Positions 1 through 11,834 of a stretch of DNA of 64,000 nucleotides are shown here, piece by piece. The position numbers and the translations under genes are program-made. Position 1 is the first letter of the stretch, and each line of letters begins with the position of its first letter. The notes under the pieces are model-generated. The model ran no database searches. It was not told the DNA's origin and saw only the letters and a program-made list of their open reading frames with translations. Source of the DNA: Heterobilharzia americana (lineage: Eukaryota > Platyhelminthes > Trematoda > Strigeidida > Schistosomatidae); NCBI GenBank assembly GCA_944470555.2, contig OX104132.1, positions 18,113,755 through 18,177,754 on the forward strand. Direction: 5' to 3'.

Positions 1-129
1 TTGGACTTTACACTATAGTTTTACAATTCAATCAATATACCAATCAAGTGGTGGGGCTCGGTGAACAATAAGAGCAATACAAAGTACTTGTTTATTTTTT
101 TATTTGTTCTAATATACAACGCAGGGATT

Positions 130-860
130 ACACAAATAAAAATACACCTTATACAATAAAACTTTCTTTGAATACAAAGGTTAGGTTTGTAAAAGTGGAT
201 TGCAATCGCCTTTGCTATGTGAAGTAAGTGAATGCGTAATCCATATGGTAAATTATCTGGAATATGATGAATCATTTTGAAAGCCATTCTAGTATCCGCT
301 TGCTGTCCCGTGTTAACTAGGTGGGCATGTTTGGAGCTCTTTATTGTTCTATTTTGTTACTTGCTAAACCTTGATCTATGGTGCCCAGAAATTTGATCAT
401 GGATCTGTCTGATTATATGCCTAACAAAAATAGCTCTTCAGGAGCAGTTAAATTGATAAATACACGTGAAAGTTGCAGAATCACGCAGTTTGCCTTTATT
501 TCTTACATGGAATAAAATTTAGCGGTTGGGAATGTTTTTTACAAGGTTTTTTTTACGCGTTGTATGATGATCTCACTGGTAACGTCACTTACAGATTCCA
601 GCTTCAAAAAGATTTGCTTCTTAGAAACAGTTGGCGTTCTTGTCTTAACCCTCGTAACATTCATATGATTAGTCACAAGGTTGGCAGGATAGCCATTCTT
701 ACTAAGCAGGTCATAGGCGGTGGCGAACTCTTTCTCGATAGCATCATCTGAGCAAGTAGCTGTGGAGTGGTATGTTAGGGATTTCACTAGGTTCATTTTG
801 TATTGAAGGGGTACAGCACTAAAGAAGTGAGTCGATGCTCGTTTTCTTCATACACTTCGA
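130..860 (-). pseudogene. Penelope-like element (PLE-A), broken C-terminal part
   Basis: Read on the minus strand from 860 down, the frame gives VPLQYK, then LLSKNGYPANLVTNH (ORF 796-539). This is the linker typical of Penelope elements between reverse transcriptase and GIY-YIG endonuclease. After stops and frame changes, remnants of the endonuclease follow: RSRFSK near 370, HAHLVNTG near 320, and KPNLCIQRKF near 180-155. The same blocks appear in order in the better-preserved copy at 19850-20430 (EHLVECG, KPKLCIQKHF). Such proteins copy RNA into DNA and nick the target. This copy cannot be functional because the frame is interrupted and no RT core is visible. The family call is solid; the ends are approximate. 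Confidence 0.72.
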
Positions 861-1254
861 TCCAGAGTTTCATCTAACCTTGTAAGCTTTTAAAACTGCA
901 TATTAGTGTAGACCTGAAGACGAAGACCTAATTGCGAAGAAATAAATTTCTTCGCTTAGTCCATCTTTTTCCCAAATATACATAATTAGTCATTATACCG
1001 AAATGTATTGAAATAAAACATCCGAAATGATTGTGAACCACTTTTTTGTTCTGGTTGGTAACATGATATTCATGAATAGTACTTATGAAGCAAACTCTAT
1101 GAAATGAAACAAGAATCACATTGCAAAGGAGAAATCCTTTTTTTCCTTCGTTGGAATTCTAAGGGAGGAAAGATTCCATACATACTAGTTAAATAGGCAT
1201 ATGTTTGAATGTGAAATAGAAACATTCATCATGCCAGGATTTAAACCATCGGTT
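861..1254. other. Unassigned AT-rich stretch
   Basis: I see no gene or recognisable repeat here. Short open frames lack coding character. Confidence 0.4.
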
Positions 1255-1385
1255 TCCGAGTTATTGACGCGAAACTAACTTCAGTGTGAAGTTAATTCTT
1301 ATGATATCGTCTAGAAAGATGATGAAAGCTCTACGACTAAATAGCAGCTCAGAGAATATAATACAACCAAGAGAGATGAAGACTG
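1255..1385 (+). repeat. PLE terminal repeat with decayed hammerhead-like motif
   Basis: A block with CTTATGA at about 1291, a small hairpin (ATCGTC then GATGAT), GAAAGC, and then CAGCTCAGAGAATATAATAC. The same order recurs at 34300, 5770 and, partly, 16750. In the 34.3 kb copy it lies directly downstream of a PLE. Penelope elements are known to carry hammerhead motifs in their terminal repeats. Here the core CTGATGA has a G-to-T change, so it is not expected to cleave. Confidence 0.5.
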
Positions 1386-3090
1386 CCTGGTTGGGCTCTC
1401 AAAGATGAAAAGAATCAGTGGTCGAGGACTGAATCTTGGTGATGTGACAGAAAATTGATCTCACAAGGCACAGGTTTGTTCACTCCTTGACATCTAAAGC
1501 TTGAATACTCACACTTACTTTTATCTTCAAACTGTTTGCTTTCTCATACTACTTTATCTACTTTGATATCACTCCTTTTCTATCCACCTGTTCTTTGTGT
1601 ACTACTGTGAAGTGTGGCAGCTTCAATCTGCGTACCTTTGTGTGGGGTTGTACGTTGATTTGGTCAGTCAGTTAGTCAGTTGGTATAAAAGAGACTACAA
1701 GGCATCAAATGGAATGTATTTTCGAGTAATTTTACGATAGAAACCTATGTCAGGTTTTGCTGGGTATGCTTCATTAGCCCTAATGAATGGTTAAAGTCGG
1801 TATTGATAGCATTTATATTTTCGCATTCACAAGGATCAAAGTCTCTTTCAGCAGAATTGGGCAACTTACCAATTTTTTTACTGGTAGTTATATAGATTAT
1901 TTATTGCACGATACAATTATTAGCTTACGGAAACGATTAGTTTATCAATATCAACATAAATCGTGTGATCGCATAATGTTTATGCCATTTGAAGTGTCTT
2001 ATCATGGTGCCGGTTCAAGTTTTTATATTCAAATTTAGTATATACTATAAAATACTAACAACATATTGGTACCAAGAGGACAGATGCGTATAACATTTCA
2101 AGTATTAATGCAGTAACCATCAGAAACGTTTCTGCTTATCATAAGACACTGTGAGATGATACAGCATAGAATACAGTAAACTTGTCATAATTATGAATTA
2201 TCTGGCTGATCTTCAAAGTTCTTCACATTTTGTTTAACTGTTTGGATGGTTTCTGCAAATAGTTAATCAAATTTGACCCAGCAAACAGTAGCTCAGATTC
2301 AAATTCAAAGAATTTCTACTGCAGAAAAAATGTTGACTAGATTTGATATCAGAAAGCAGGGAAGGAATTTAACAAATAATTTGTAGATGACATTACAGGC
2401 ACACTGTATTTCTCTTACTCACAGTAAGGAAATCATTCAACTTTCACACTTGTCTTCTTTTTCATCTCAGAGCTTTTATTACCTACCTATTGGGGACAAT
2501 TGCAAAGTTATTCCCTTGGGAAGTATTAGGCATCGATATGGAATAAAAACAACTGTTCAATCATTTGTCTTTTCCTCCATGCAGCTAAATTATTTTCAGA
2601 CATTATGATTACTCTCCATCCATTTGTCCGGTTGCATAAACGCATGCCTAGCAACGGCTTACGTTTCCTGTTGGTTTTTTTTTATGTCGTTGTGAAGTCG
2701 TTACACACAGCAATCTATGAGCTTAGTGTTTTCGTAGTAAGCTATACTAACAGTATTCAGTAGCTTCTGTCAGTTGTGTTGACAGTAATTTAACGTAAAA
2801 TAATTATAGAAAGTAATGGATTTTCTATATGTTCAAATTATTTATTTCATCTAACAGACTTGCCTGACACAACGCAGTCTTCACAATTAACACTCGTGAG
2901 TACTACACTGAATGGTAAGTTGAATGCATGCACGACAGCACTAATGTTATGCTTGAGTAACAAAGTGAGGAAAAGGAGAATAGTTGGTTGTTTTGTAAGG
3001 AGTGTATTGAAGATTCAAACACTTTAAGGATCAAGAATATCAAGAATACTATCTAACGATTCTGCTTACTATGATAGTATACTTAGTTGT
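1386..3090. other. Unassigned AT-rich stretch
   Basis: No gene, RNA gene or repeat that I can name. Open frames at 1787-2038 and 2387-2608 have no recognisable domain and no clear splice borders. Confidence 0.4.
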
Positions 3091-3094
3091 AGCT

Positions 3095-3260
3095 AGCATA
3101 GGAGCCCAGAATGAGCGTTTCGTCCGATCTGGGACCCATTAGCTGGATGTGCTTGTACCCCAGTGAGTGAAGTTGTTCCCATTGAGACTTGAACCTTGTA
3201 CCCATCGCTTCAAACAAGTATGTCAACAAAGAGTCATCCTACTGACTGTTGTAAGTAGTC
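3095..3260 (-). mobile_element. Sm-alpha-type hammerhead retroposon, decayed
   Basis: The reverse complement reads: a pol III B-box-like GGTTCAAGTCTC (near 3185-3197), GGGTACAAGCACATCCAG, core CTAATGGG, GGACGAAACG, and a remnant of the cleavage strand. The GAAA side is intact, but the CTGATGA side carries substitutions at essential G positions, so self-cleavage is not expected. Length and order match the schistosome tRNA-derived retroposon. Confidence 0.7.
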
Positions 3261-4084
3261 GAAATCTACTCTTACACTGATCTACAATAGTCGCTAGGCA
3301 TATCAGAATGATGTAATCACTAAACGGTCATATTTTCTGATTCAAACTTACTTCATGAATAGTATATCCAAAATAACTTTGATCAGAGAGTTAAATTATT
3401 CGAAGTAATCCCAAGCTGGAAATCTGTTGGGTTCAGATGGTTATGTCTAGAATCAGGGAGAGTATGATTAGGATTTTCAGTCCCCGGTAAGAATGGGGTA
3501 AACAGTTGTAGATTATTCATTATACTTCACCTTTCATTTGACGTACCCTTAACAAACGCAGTCACTAATAGGTTATGTCACTATAACACTGTATACATTT
3601 ACGTTGACGTCAGGCATTTCCTTCATTATTTATGATTAAGAAATTAAAGTGGAGTCTTGCAGCCTAATTACAGCAAAGACTAACTTAGTAAATGAGTAGA
3701 ATATAGGTTGTTTTCCGACTCTTTTAGGCAATCGAGTAGATAAGATCAAGTTTGGATATCTGAAAAAGTGAAGTTTAAGCTGTAATGCGATGACTAAAGC
3801 ATGAAATTTAGCAAACACAGTTGGCATGTGAATATTATTTTACTGTTTACAGAACACACAGTTTTGTTTATGCGGTTAGTTTTTTTATCTAAGAGAGGAT
3901 AGATACTTGTGAATGATTTAAATGTTAAATCATGGCACCTTTATTACTCTGTGCACTGGTTATTTAACATGTTACACACTGATAATCATATAAGAGCTGT
4001 CATGCTGTGATAAGCTTCTTTTGAAACCTATAGATAGTGAATTATTTGTTATAAATATATTTATAAACAGGATATTCAGTGATA
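3261..4084. other. Unassigned stretch
   Basis: No feature supported. The minus-strand open frame at 3827-3636 is short and has no recognisable domain. Confidence 0.35.
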
Positions 4085-4122
4085 AGGAATCCTTTCAACG
4101 AATTTATTCTCAAGCTGTACAG

Positions 4123-4124
<2 letters not shown>

Positions 4125-4156
<32 letters not shown>
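4125..4156. repeat. (TA)n microsatellite
   Basis: Uninterrupted AT dinucleotide run of about 32 bases, placed between the PLE-A arm and the tRNA-like element. Confidence 0.95.
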
Positions 4157-4159
<3 letters not shown>

Positions 4160-4400
4160 TTTGGCTATGTCAGATAGATGTAGTTTGGCAGACTATTATT
4201 TGTAATGAGTAGTAATTGAAGGTGAGGTGAAAATTCTGGATTCGAACCGGTGACCAATCGGTTTCCAGCCAGATGCTTTATCTGTAGCTCCATCTCGTAG
4301 TTCAGCTGGTGGGGCACTAGGTCGGAGACCCGATGGCCTGTAGTTGGAATCTAGATATAATCAAAATTTTCATGTCACCTTCAATCATCACTCGATATAT
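4157..4400. mobile_element. tRNA-derived fold-back element, family SINE-A
   Basis: Two tRNA-like bodies face away from a centre near 4290. One is on the minus strand (about 4235-4295, with a B-box-like ATTCGAACC). One is on the plus strand (TCGTAGTTCAGCTGGTGGGG near 4294, then AGTTGGAATC near 4345). The outer borders are inverted: AATTGAAGGTGAGGTGAAAA at about 4216 against the complement of its relative near 4360-4385. The same borders surround the copies at 10642 and 24840. Confidence 0.6.
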
Positions 4401-5177
4401 ATACACGCGCATATATATGATACTTAAAAAACTGTAATACGTCAGGAAGACTTAACTTCAATAATGAGGGATTGAAATAACAATAATACTGGTTATAATA
4501 ATAATGTTCCTAGTTGTTGACGCAAAAGTTGAATGATAACAAAATAGGTTATGTAAGATTTTAAATCGTTTATAATGAACATTTGATCCATTCCAATCAT
4601 TCAACCGGCTCAAATAATGATTAAGGGTTGTCTATGGAATAGACTCAAATATCTCACGTTTCCTCCATCTTCAGCTATTAAAATCAATAAAGGCCTTGGC
4701 TGTCAATGAACTGTAGTCTGATTGACTTTTGTAAGCAAAAAAAATAGCCACAGTTTTCTATTTCTACCTTGACTTTAACTTATTTTGGTCTTGATTTACT
4801 TCATTCCTTCTTTGTTTTTTTTAACTCATTTATTAGATTTATCTTTGTACTCTTTTATCGTCTTTACCATTTTTATTTTTCGATTTAATAGTTTTCGGTT
4901 TTCCTTCATTTGATCTTCCTAATAATTGTAGTTTGTAATAAAATACTTTCAATTTGTTCCAACTAATTTATCTTATTCTTATTACCTAACTGTTTTATTG
5001 TTTACTAACTCTACCACATTTTCATCACTTTTTAATCTATATGCACCTTATAAACTATTTAAAAATCTTAGATAACCCCTTTTGTTATCATTTAACCTTT
5101 ATATCATCAACCAGCAACATTATTATTATCACCATTATTAAAATTAAATCTTTCTCACAAATTACAGTCTTAAAATA

Positions 5178-5195
5178 TCATATATATATATATAC
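5178..5195. repeat. Short (TA)n run
   Basis: TA dinucleotides directly before the right PLE-A arm, mirroring the run at 4125-4156. Confidence 0.8.
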
Positions 5196-5619
5196 GAATG
5201 TACAGCTTGAGAACAAATTCGCTGAAAAGAGTCCAATTCCTGAATATCTTGTTTTTCATGTCACAGTGTGAATTATACATATATTTATAATGAATATTTA
5301 TACAGAATGATTAGTTATATAATTTTAGTAATATTTTGAGCAAAACAACTGCCTGTGATCACACCAATAATTGTGATTATTTGTTTATACACTCACAATT
5401 AGCTATGACACATATAATGTTTTCATTCTGTACCTTTGTCATCTTTTATTATCCAGTAAGTACTATTGTTCCATGTTATTCATATTTGTGCTACATCACT
5501 CTTGTTGCATGTATTAAGAATGATATTCATGAGCATGGATTCATTTATTAAAATGACTAAAATTTACTGAAATTAAGTGAAGTATGATTGTGTGTAAATA
5601 TTCACTTATATTTACAATC

Positions 5620-5850
5620 ATGGCTGCATTGTGTTCTCTGAACGCAGTGGTTGAATTGTAAAGCTTTTATAGCCTTTCTAGACAACATCAGTAGCGCTAA
5701 CTTCAAAATGAAGTAAGCTGTCATTATCACAGAAATATATCGATAGATTACTTCATACTGAAGTTAGTACTGATTATTGTTGTATAGAAAGATAACCAAA
5801 GGTTCACGATTTAACTACACAGCTCAGAGAATACAACACAATCAAAATTA
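5620..5850. repeat. Inverted pair of PLE terminal repeats
   Basis: On the minus strand 5700-5620 reads ACTGATGTTGTCTAGAA, then AAAGCTTTACAATTCAACC, then CAGAGAACACAATGCAG. On the plus strand 5772-5850 reads ACTGATTATTGTTGTATAG, then GGTTCACGATTTAACTAC, then CTCAGAGAATACAACACAAT. Both match the PLE terminal block at 34300, so two copies sit back to back. Each has hammerhead-like core remnants with changed essential bases. Confidence 0.5.
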
Positions 5851-5976
5851 TCAATCTGAACTATAAATAACCTCGGCTACATTTACAACCACTTGCTTCC
5901 CTTTAGAATACACAAACTGTTCATGGATATAATATTAAATGATGTTGTATTTTTTATTCTTTCGAATAAATTATAG

Positions 5977-6170
5977 TGCCGACAATATCATCCTCTTCAC
6001 CTTCACCTACAGTGTCATCGACATCGTTTGATTCACCAAAATCTACCTTCAATCGAAAACTTATCCGGCCGGGTACACTTCGTGAATCAAGGCGTATGAA
6101 TATTAAAGATGAACAATTAACTCTAGTTGAACGATTGATTAGGTCAATGAGTGACTGTACACGTTTACGA
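5977..6170 (+). CDS. Candidate internal exon, protein unknown
   Basis: A pyrimidine-rich tract ending in TTATAG at 5976 precedes an open frame of about 64 codons: Ser/Pro/Thr-rich, then basic (RKLIRPGTLRESRRMNIKDE, then LVERLIRSMSDCTRLR). I do not recognise the family. The GC content is higher than the flanks and the block is not repeated in the window, which favours host coding sequence. The right border is uncertain: a weak GT at 6171, or the frame could run to the stop at 6246-6248. The minus strand is also open here (6187-5954), giving an acidic C-terminus with a stop, so the strand is not certain. Confidence 0.4.
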
Positions 6171-6554
6171 GTTGACAGAGAAATCACTTTTATTTTTTTC
6201 CTGTTAAATTGTTACTTTTACACCTACATGTTACATCACATACTATAAATAATTTAGAAGTAAAACTACTACAACAAACCTACAAGGTGAGTTTATTGTA
6301 TAAAAAGAAACTTATTGAACAGCGTAAGTGTTATTTTGTGTAGATTCTGTGTTATGTTTTCGTTACGGTTCAATTTTTTTTACTGCTCTCATTATCTGAT
6401 TTTTTTCTTGTCACTATGTTATCTAAAAGAAAAGATAACCTATGTACATTTCATGTGTTAATCAGATAAAACTATAGTTTCCTAGTGGCTTTTTACATAT
6501 AGGCATCTTTAAGTTTAACGTTATCAAGTAAGGAATAGAAGTGATGGAAATATT

Positions 6555-6806
6555 TGTAGATCAGGGTGTGGATGTGCAGAGCAAATTGTTTTCCGAGTTG
6601 AAGTTTTGGTTGGTAAGCATCTGAATACCATGCTAGGCATCATCATCAGCACACCAATAGACTGCGATAACTATTACAACACGTTCGATAGAGGCACCTT
6701 CGCAGTCTTTGAATGTACAAACCCGAAGGCTGAAAGGGCATTTTCAGAAGCCTTTCACTCACGTAGATTGCCAGCAAATGACTATGTTGATGTAAACGCA
6801 GTATAG
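6555..6806 (+). pseudogene. Possible PLE endonuclease C-terminus
   Basis: The frame reads EQIVFRVEVLVGKHLNTML, a spacer, then RGTFAVFECTNPKAERAF and SEAFHSRRLPANDYVDVNAV before a stop. The spacing EA, then HS, then AN, then a VDVNAV ending resembles the tail after the GIY-YIG domain in other PLEs, such as EA, INR, LIDIAQP at 63.8 kb. No upstream domain is present. It could instead be an unrelated gene fragment: a GT at 6614 and an AG at 6559 would also allow a tiny exon. Confidence 0.35.
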
Positions 6807-6809
6807 GAG

Positions 6810-7340
6810 CCTATTTAAAATAAGTAAATGGAAAGAATCAGCTTACCTAAATGAAAAGAAATCTGAGATGTAGTCAACCAGCGCTAGCAAAAAACACCCA
6901 TTCAGTGTGGGGTGAATCATCAAGTCAACGTAAAATGTTACTCCAGTTGGCTTAAGTCACTCAATCAGATGAAGACAACCTTTCTCGCATCAGTCAAACA
7001 AAAAGGATTAACTAATCAGGAAAAAGGGAAATCAAGATACTGCATGAAGACAGGAGGAGTCAATTGTTGAAATATTTGCACACTCCTCAGAGAAAGCAAG
7101 TAGGAAAACTTCAGTCAATCAGTTTAATCATACGTCCATGCACTTAAAGAACACTCAGTGACGTTAGACTCAGGCGATGTAACATGATGCAATATGTAAA
7201 TAAGTATGCACAACCTGTCGCTTCTTTTCCTCCTGTATCTCCGATGCGCCAATTATGATATTAAGTGTGACACTGAAGCGTTTCTAAAACAAGACGCACA
7301 CACTATTCACATTTCAGTATGAATAGTGAACAGAAGACTT
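6810..7340. other. Unassigned stretch
   Basis: No gene or known repeat seen. Confidence 0.35.
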
Positions 7341-7344
7341 ATTC

Positions 7345-7520
7345 CTACTCAACGGCTGCGGAACCTGAAGGTCCTGGGTTCGATTCTTGGCACAGTCATG
7401 GGTAGTCAGTGCTGAGGAGTCCTATACTAGAACAAAACGGCTGTTCAGTGTGTCCATGTTTCTTACGATTCTCCAATTGGCGTCAGCTCATGATGATAGG
7501 AACCTGAAGTTAAATCCTAT
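7345..7520 (+). mobile_element. tRNA-derived SINE-like copy, family SINE-B
   Basis: The block runs CGGAACCTGAAGGTCCTGGG, then a perfect B-box-type GGTTCGATTC at about 7377, then GCTGAGGAGTCCTATACTAG, then GGCTGTTCAGTGT. The same order occurs at 22725, 39535, 45750 and 58780 (plus) and inverted at 13505 and 39140. Confidence 0.6.
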
Positions 7521-9815
7521 CGATAAAGTATTTTAGTCAGTGGTTCATATGTTTAAGTTTTTAGGTTGAAGTGTTTCTCGTACAAAGTTTGTTTGACATG
7601 AAAGCAAAATAACAGAGATCTCTACTTTATTGAAAAACATTATTTACCAACTGTCTGGCAAATATAATTTACAACAAAAGTAACTTGAGCATTTTTAACG
7701 ATCTATTACCATGTCCACTCACTTTTTAATGATGAATAACCCTTTGATTAAATATTTTGTCCGAATGACATCTAATAAAAACAATTTCAGAAGAGAATTT
7801 TGTGTGTTCAGTAGACTCAAGATGAATTCCATCTTTATAAATTTCAGTACAATGTTACTTTCTTGCACTGAGCTCTACATATTGTTTAAACACAGGCTGA
7901 CATTTTTAGCTGATTCAATGAAGAAACACAATTTGCCGTCATTTCTAATGAAGTTTTTCATCGTGAATAATTCTGAATGTATAAGCGATTTTAAGTCGAT
8001 TGACTTTTATAAAAATCTTTGTTGAAATAATTTTGATGAACGAAAAAGCTTTCTTCACCTTTCTGACGCGTTTTTAGGAGTTCCTTTCATTTCATATACT
8101 TGCTTTTTCGATTACACATTAGCTTTACATACTAACGGTATCTTTTAGAGATAGGAAATTAAACATTACCGTTTAAATGATCGACTTGTTCGCTCAATCC
8201 TCAAGTAAGCATCCGTCGTAGGCAGATTGCTCCAGCTCTTTTTGAAGATGAAGGTGGGACTGCATTCAGGGAACTGACAACATTAATTGAGAATATATGA
8301 CAGATTGAGAGTGTTACGTTACTCAGAATGAAGTTACTCTTGTAATTTTAAAAGGGCTACACGTAATATATATAGTGATCATCCAGGTATCACTGATAAC
8401 AGTCCACCCACTGTCAGAGTCACAAACACCATCATATGTATTGAAGACCAACGTCCAATATATTTGTCGATATTTCAGCTACCTTCAATCCATTGAATAG
8501 AGCGATAACCTGGGATTATTCGAGAAGTATCTGAACAGCCTGAAAGAAATATACTTCAGTGCTTCAGGTAGGATGGAGATGTACTACCGTCTATCTCCAT
8601 TATTCCATATATGTAGTAGTATTATGCACGGCTGTACAATTTCATTACACCGCTTCAACTTTGCCTTCAATAACACTTTAGTGAGTGGGAAGCGGTGGCT
8701 TGGACTTAACGCCACTTGAAAAAGTTTTCCCCTCAAGTACGCGAACAATGTTGTTTTACTGCTTAAACTGCACTCAGAAACCCAGAGATGCTTACTTAAA
8801 TAGAATTGCATTCCGCCTCAGTACACAAACTTTAGTCTTTTATTGATGAAATTTCCAAATATATGCCAAAAGCTAGGACAAAATACTCCGGTTTGGGTCA
8901 CAGTTGATGCCTCTATAAGGTTAAACTTGCTGTTAAAGGTGTCGAATAAAATGCGACAATGAACATTGTTCTTTTGTACACCTGTGAAGCCTAACCTCTC
9001 CAAGATCGCCATTTCCAGGTAATCTACTCGCTGAATCTCTAATTGTCTCTGTATGATTGTTCTCTGGCAGTGGAAACATCACGTTAATAATTCTGATGTG
9101 AAGCAGTATGTGTTTTGAAATGATTTAGGTCTTCATTCATTAAGTTCGCTCATAGTGAAACACTGAACGTGTGTTTAGTGTGCTTTTCCAGAGGCGCCTA
9201 TACCACTCACTGCTCGCTTGCAGAAGAATGGTTAGAATAAATGAAAAGACTGCCAGTACATAAAATGGCATCATGGGATGATGGAAAATTGTGTTAAACC
9301 CATATCTGTAGATGCCTGACCACTCCCCCCGATAGATTCAGAGGTCAGGCAGCTTGAAGACTTGAGACGAATGCACACATAGCTCAGCGTCGGAACTAGT
9401 GGTGATTATACAATCGTAAAACGAAGGTGCCGAATGCTCCTCTGCATATATTTTTAAGATCTTTTTTTGATAACATGCACTCCTTTTTATTTGTCTTTTG
9501 ATCCTTTTTCTGTGTCATTACAATGTCGCTTTATTATTTTGTATGATGGAACGCTTGGTGTTCATACACTAATTTTGTGTTGTAATCAAAGGATTAAATA
9601 ACATGGTCGGTATTCAAGTAATTTTCTCTCCTCTTCGCGTTAGTTACTATCAATCGAACTATCAGTTGAACAGCAATCTGTTTAAAATTTCAAAAAAATA
9701 TTTACTATGCTATGGTTACTGTTTGATTTATCTTGATTAGTTCTCACTCCCTTGATACTTTGAGATTGATGACCTGTTATGCCACCTTTATCACAACTAT
9801 ACTGGTATATAATTT
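7521..9815. other. Unassigned stretch with two adjacent minus-strand open frames
   Basis: The frames 9012-8818 and 8811-8584 lie end to end on the minus strand and the GC content rises a little there, but I recognise no domain. A plus-strand open frame of 104 codons (7711-8025) is AT-driven and also unrecognised. A DNA-transposon or gene remnant is possible but unsupported. Confidence 0.3.
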
Positions 9816-9819
9816 TATA

Positions 9820-10060
9820 TTTTGAAGGTGATGTATGCATATCTATATATTTATCCTGGGTGTTGATTGAAAGTGAAATGAAAATTTGGACAGTGGCTGT
9901 TTGAACAAGCCACCATCGGGTTTCCAACTGGGCTACGAGGTCTGATATTCACCAGATTTTTATTTTATTTCAATCACTAGTGGTTTTGGCCGTCTGCCAT
10001 GTGACTTTGTGATGCGTTACTACCACGTTATGTCCAATCAAATCCATCTCCACTTATTTC
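9820..10060 (-). mobile_element. tRNA-derived element, family SINE-A
   Basis: It starts with TTGATTGAAAGTGAAATGAA, then the reverse complement of a tRNA-like body (GGGTTTCCAACTGGGCTACG, 9928-9947). It ends with GTGACTTTGTGATGCGTTAC, the same tail as the 24.84-25.23 kb copy (GTGAATTCGTGATGCGTTGC). Confidence 0.6.
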
Positions 10061-10334
10061 TGCATATTTGTTTGGTGATGGGTTCTTGGTTGGTTGTTTC
10101 GTCTCTAGCCAGCTAGCCAAGTTCATTGTTGCTTATTCTTATTATTCTAGCCATCTGACCTGATCTTCAGTATTAAGTGAACGTAAGCGACAGCTGTTGA
10201 TGCGATGTATGTCTGTAGTTTGTTGGCAACGTCTTTTGTGACGCTCTAGGTCTCTTCACCATCATTTAGAAGCACTGATCTTGTTTACGCTTTACGCTGA
10301 GTGCAGTCGAGTGCAATGCAGTAAATCTTCACAC

Positions 10335-10445
10335 TGGTTATTTCAGATTGATGGAGGCCTGTCTTTCTGTCTTTCCGATCCTGGCTTTGACATTCTCATC
10401 TGTATCAGCGCCGCCTGTAATTAAAACGATGCTGACTAGAAAGGT
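10335..10445 (-). pseudogene. RTE retrotransposon fragment
   Basis: The minus-strand frame reads ITGGADTDENVKARIGKTER then QASINLK. This matches the region after the RT domain in the RTE copies at 20.6 kb (DEDVKARIGNTARQEFISL) and 53.9 kb. It is a short isolated fragment. Confidence 0.75.
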
Positions 10446-10616
10446 GGGCAGGTTAAAGAGACAGCTTGCTTTAGATTTCTTCCATTCATGGTGAACTTTT
10501 GCGGAAAGTGTACAGTGAATATAAAAACGTTTCATGTCTAATGACATTTAGAAATATTTACTTAAATGAAAGTTCAAATGATTGTACAGATTTGAAAGAG
10601 TAGACGCAACCCATCC

Positions 10617-10641
10617 ATATATATATATATATATATATATA
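10617..10641. repeat. (TA)n microsatellite
   Basis: About 25 bases of TA repeat directly before the SINE-A element, as at 4125-4156. Confidence 0.95.
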
Positions 10642-10910
10642 GCTTAAGTAAATAATATGAATTATCAGAGTGACTATCTGAAATAGCTGTGGTTTGATAG
10701 ACTATTATTATTGATACTGCGGAATGACTCAAGTTGAGACGAAAATGTAGGTTGTGACAGGATTCCAGTCAAGTGAAACCCCTGGTGATTGAAGTGAAGG
10801 GAAGACCTGGTTAGGAGTCGGGTCTTGTTGCTCATTCGGTAGACTACTGGTCTAATGACTCTGAGGCCTCTTGGTCAAAACTCGTCATGACCTAAGTTTT
10901 CAATTTATCT
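10642..10910 (+). mobile_element. tRNA-derived element, family SINE-A
   Basis: GAGTGACTATCTGAAATAGC and a TAGACTATTATT block match the outer flank of the 4.16 and 25.2 kb copies. A tRNA-like A-box region (TTGCTCATTCGGTAGACTAC, about 10829) and a B-box-like TTGGTCAAAACTCG follow. Confidence 0.5.
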
Positions 10911-11830
10911 TCATGTATCATTCAGTTTCAGTAAATAAGGTGAATTTTTATTGTATGAGTGAGACTTGAACATCTTTTTAACCTGCTTTTTAGCTGCATT
11001 ATTCAGTGAAGCACTATTATCTGCTGGATAACTAACGTTTTGGATATAATTTATTGACCATAGTCGTATCAAGGTAACTTTACAACCTTGAGACATAGAT
11101 TACACAGTTCTGATTCTCTTTAATTGTTTATGACATCTGGATGCTAATGGATGCTAATCATTCCTACTGCGCTTATTTAATGTCGATTCAATGAGCAAAG
11201 ATCCGGTTATCAATCTCTGCCTACATCCAACTAAGTTAGTTAAAACAGCTGTATTAAAAACAAACTCAGTTAGATGGAGAATTAGGTCAGTAACCAAATC
11301 AACACCAAATATGTACCGCTAGAATGACTAAACACCCCTACCAAGGCTTATAAAACGTTCAACTGTCTATGATGTCACAACGCAGGAGTAGAGTTGCGCT
11401 AAGATGACTGTGGTCAATAAATTTTATCCGAAACGTTGTCCAGTAAATAATACTGTTTTACTGCATGAAATATCTAAGAAACAAATTGAACAAGGGAAAA
11501 CAGATATTTGTCAGTTCAGCAAAAGATCAAATTAATTATCAAGTGAAGGTAAATAAGGGATATTTTTTTAAAGCAGTTACTAGCAAAGTTACTTACCTAT
11601 AATCCATGTTTAAGAGACCTTATGATATTGAAGTGGCGAACTAAATGAACACTGGTTAAGTTGAGAAAATTGATGTTTGGTTTGCATGATATGAGGAAAT
11701 AAACACTTTTTTACAATAAATTACTTGGTTACCTAATATATTTTAGTAATGTGTTGTGAATCAGTTAGTAAATACAGAACATGATTTTTCCACTGAATTA
11801 ATTTGTTAGTATTATTACCAAACAAGATCC
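10911..11830. other. Unassigned stretch
   Basis: No supported feature. Confidence 0.35.
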
Positions 11831-11834
11831 TATC

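Larger units (their letters stand above)
4085..5240. mobile_element. PLE-A derived fold-back element with TA-flanked inverted arms
   Basis: The left arm 4085-4124 (TTCTCAAGCTGTACAG) leads into (TA)n. Its inverted partner at about 5196-5240 (TGTACAGCTTGAGAAC) follows another TA run at 5178-5195. The arms match those bordering the PLE-A copies at 20975-21760 and 26850-27530. Between them, 4660-4780 keeps a blurred PLE-A C-terminus (an ALAV then AKKIATVF reading), followed by a T-rich tail (4790-5100). A tRNA-like fold-back element (4157-4400) sits inside. Confidence 0.5.

Noticed and set aside
6258..6286. 29-base micro-exon between AATTTAG and AAG/GTGAGT
   Set aside because: Too short to judge and not a multiple of three; no matching neighbour exon.
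7711..8025. 104-codon frame as a gene
   Set aside because: AT-driven residues (Phe, Asn, Lys, Leu) and no recognisable motif.
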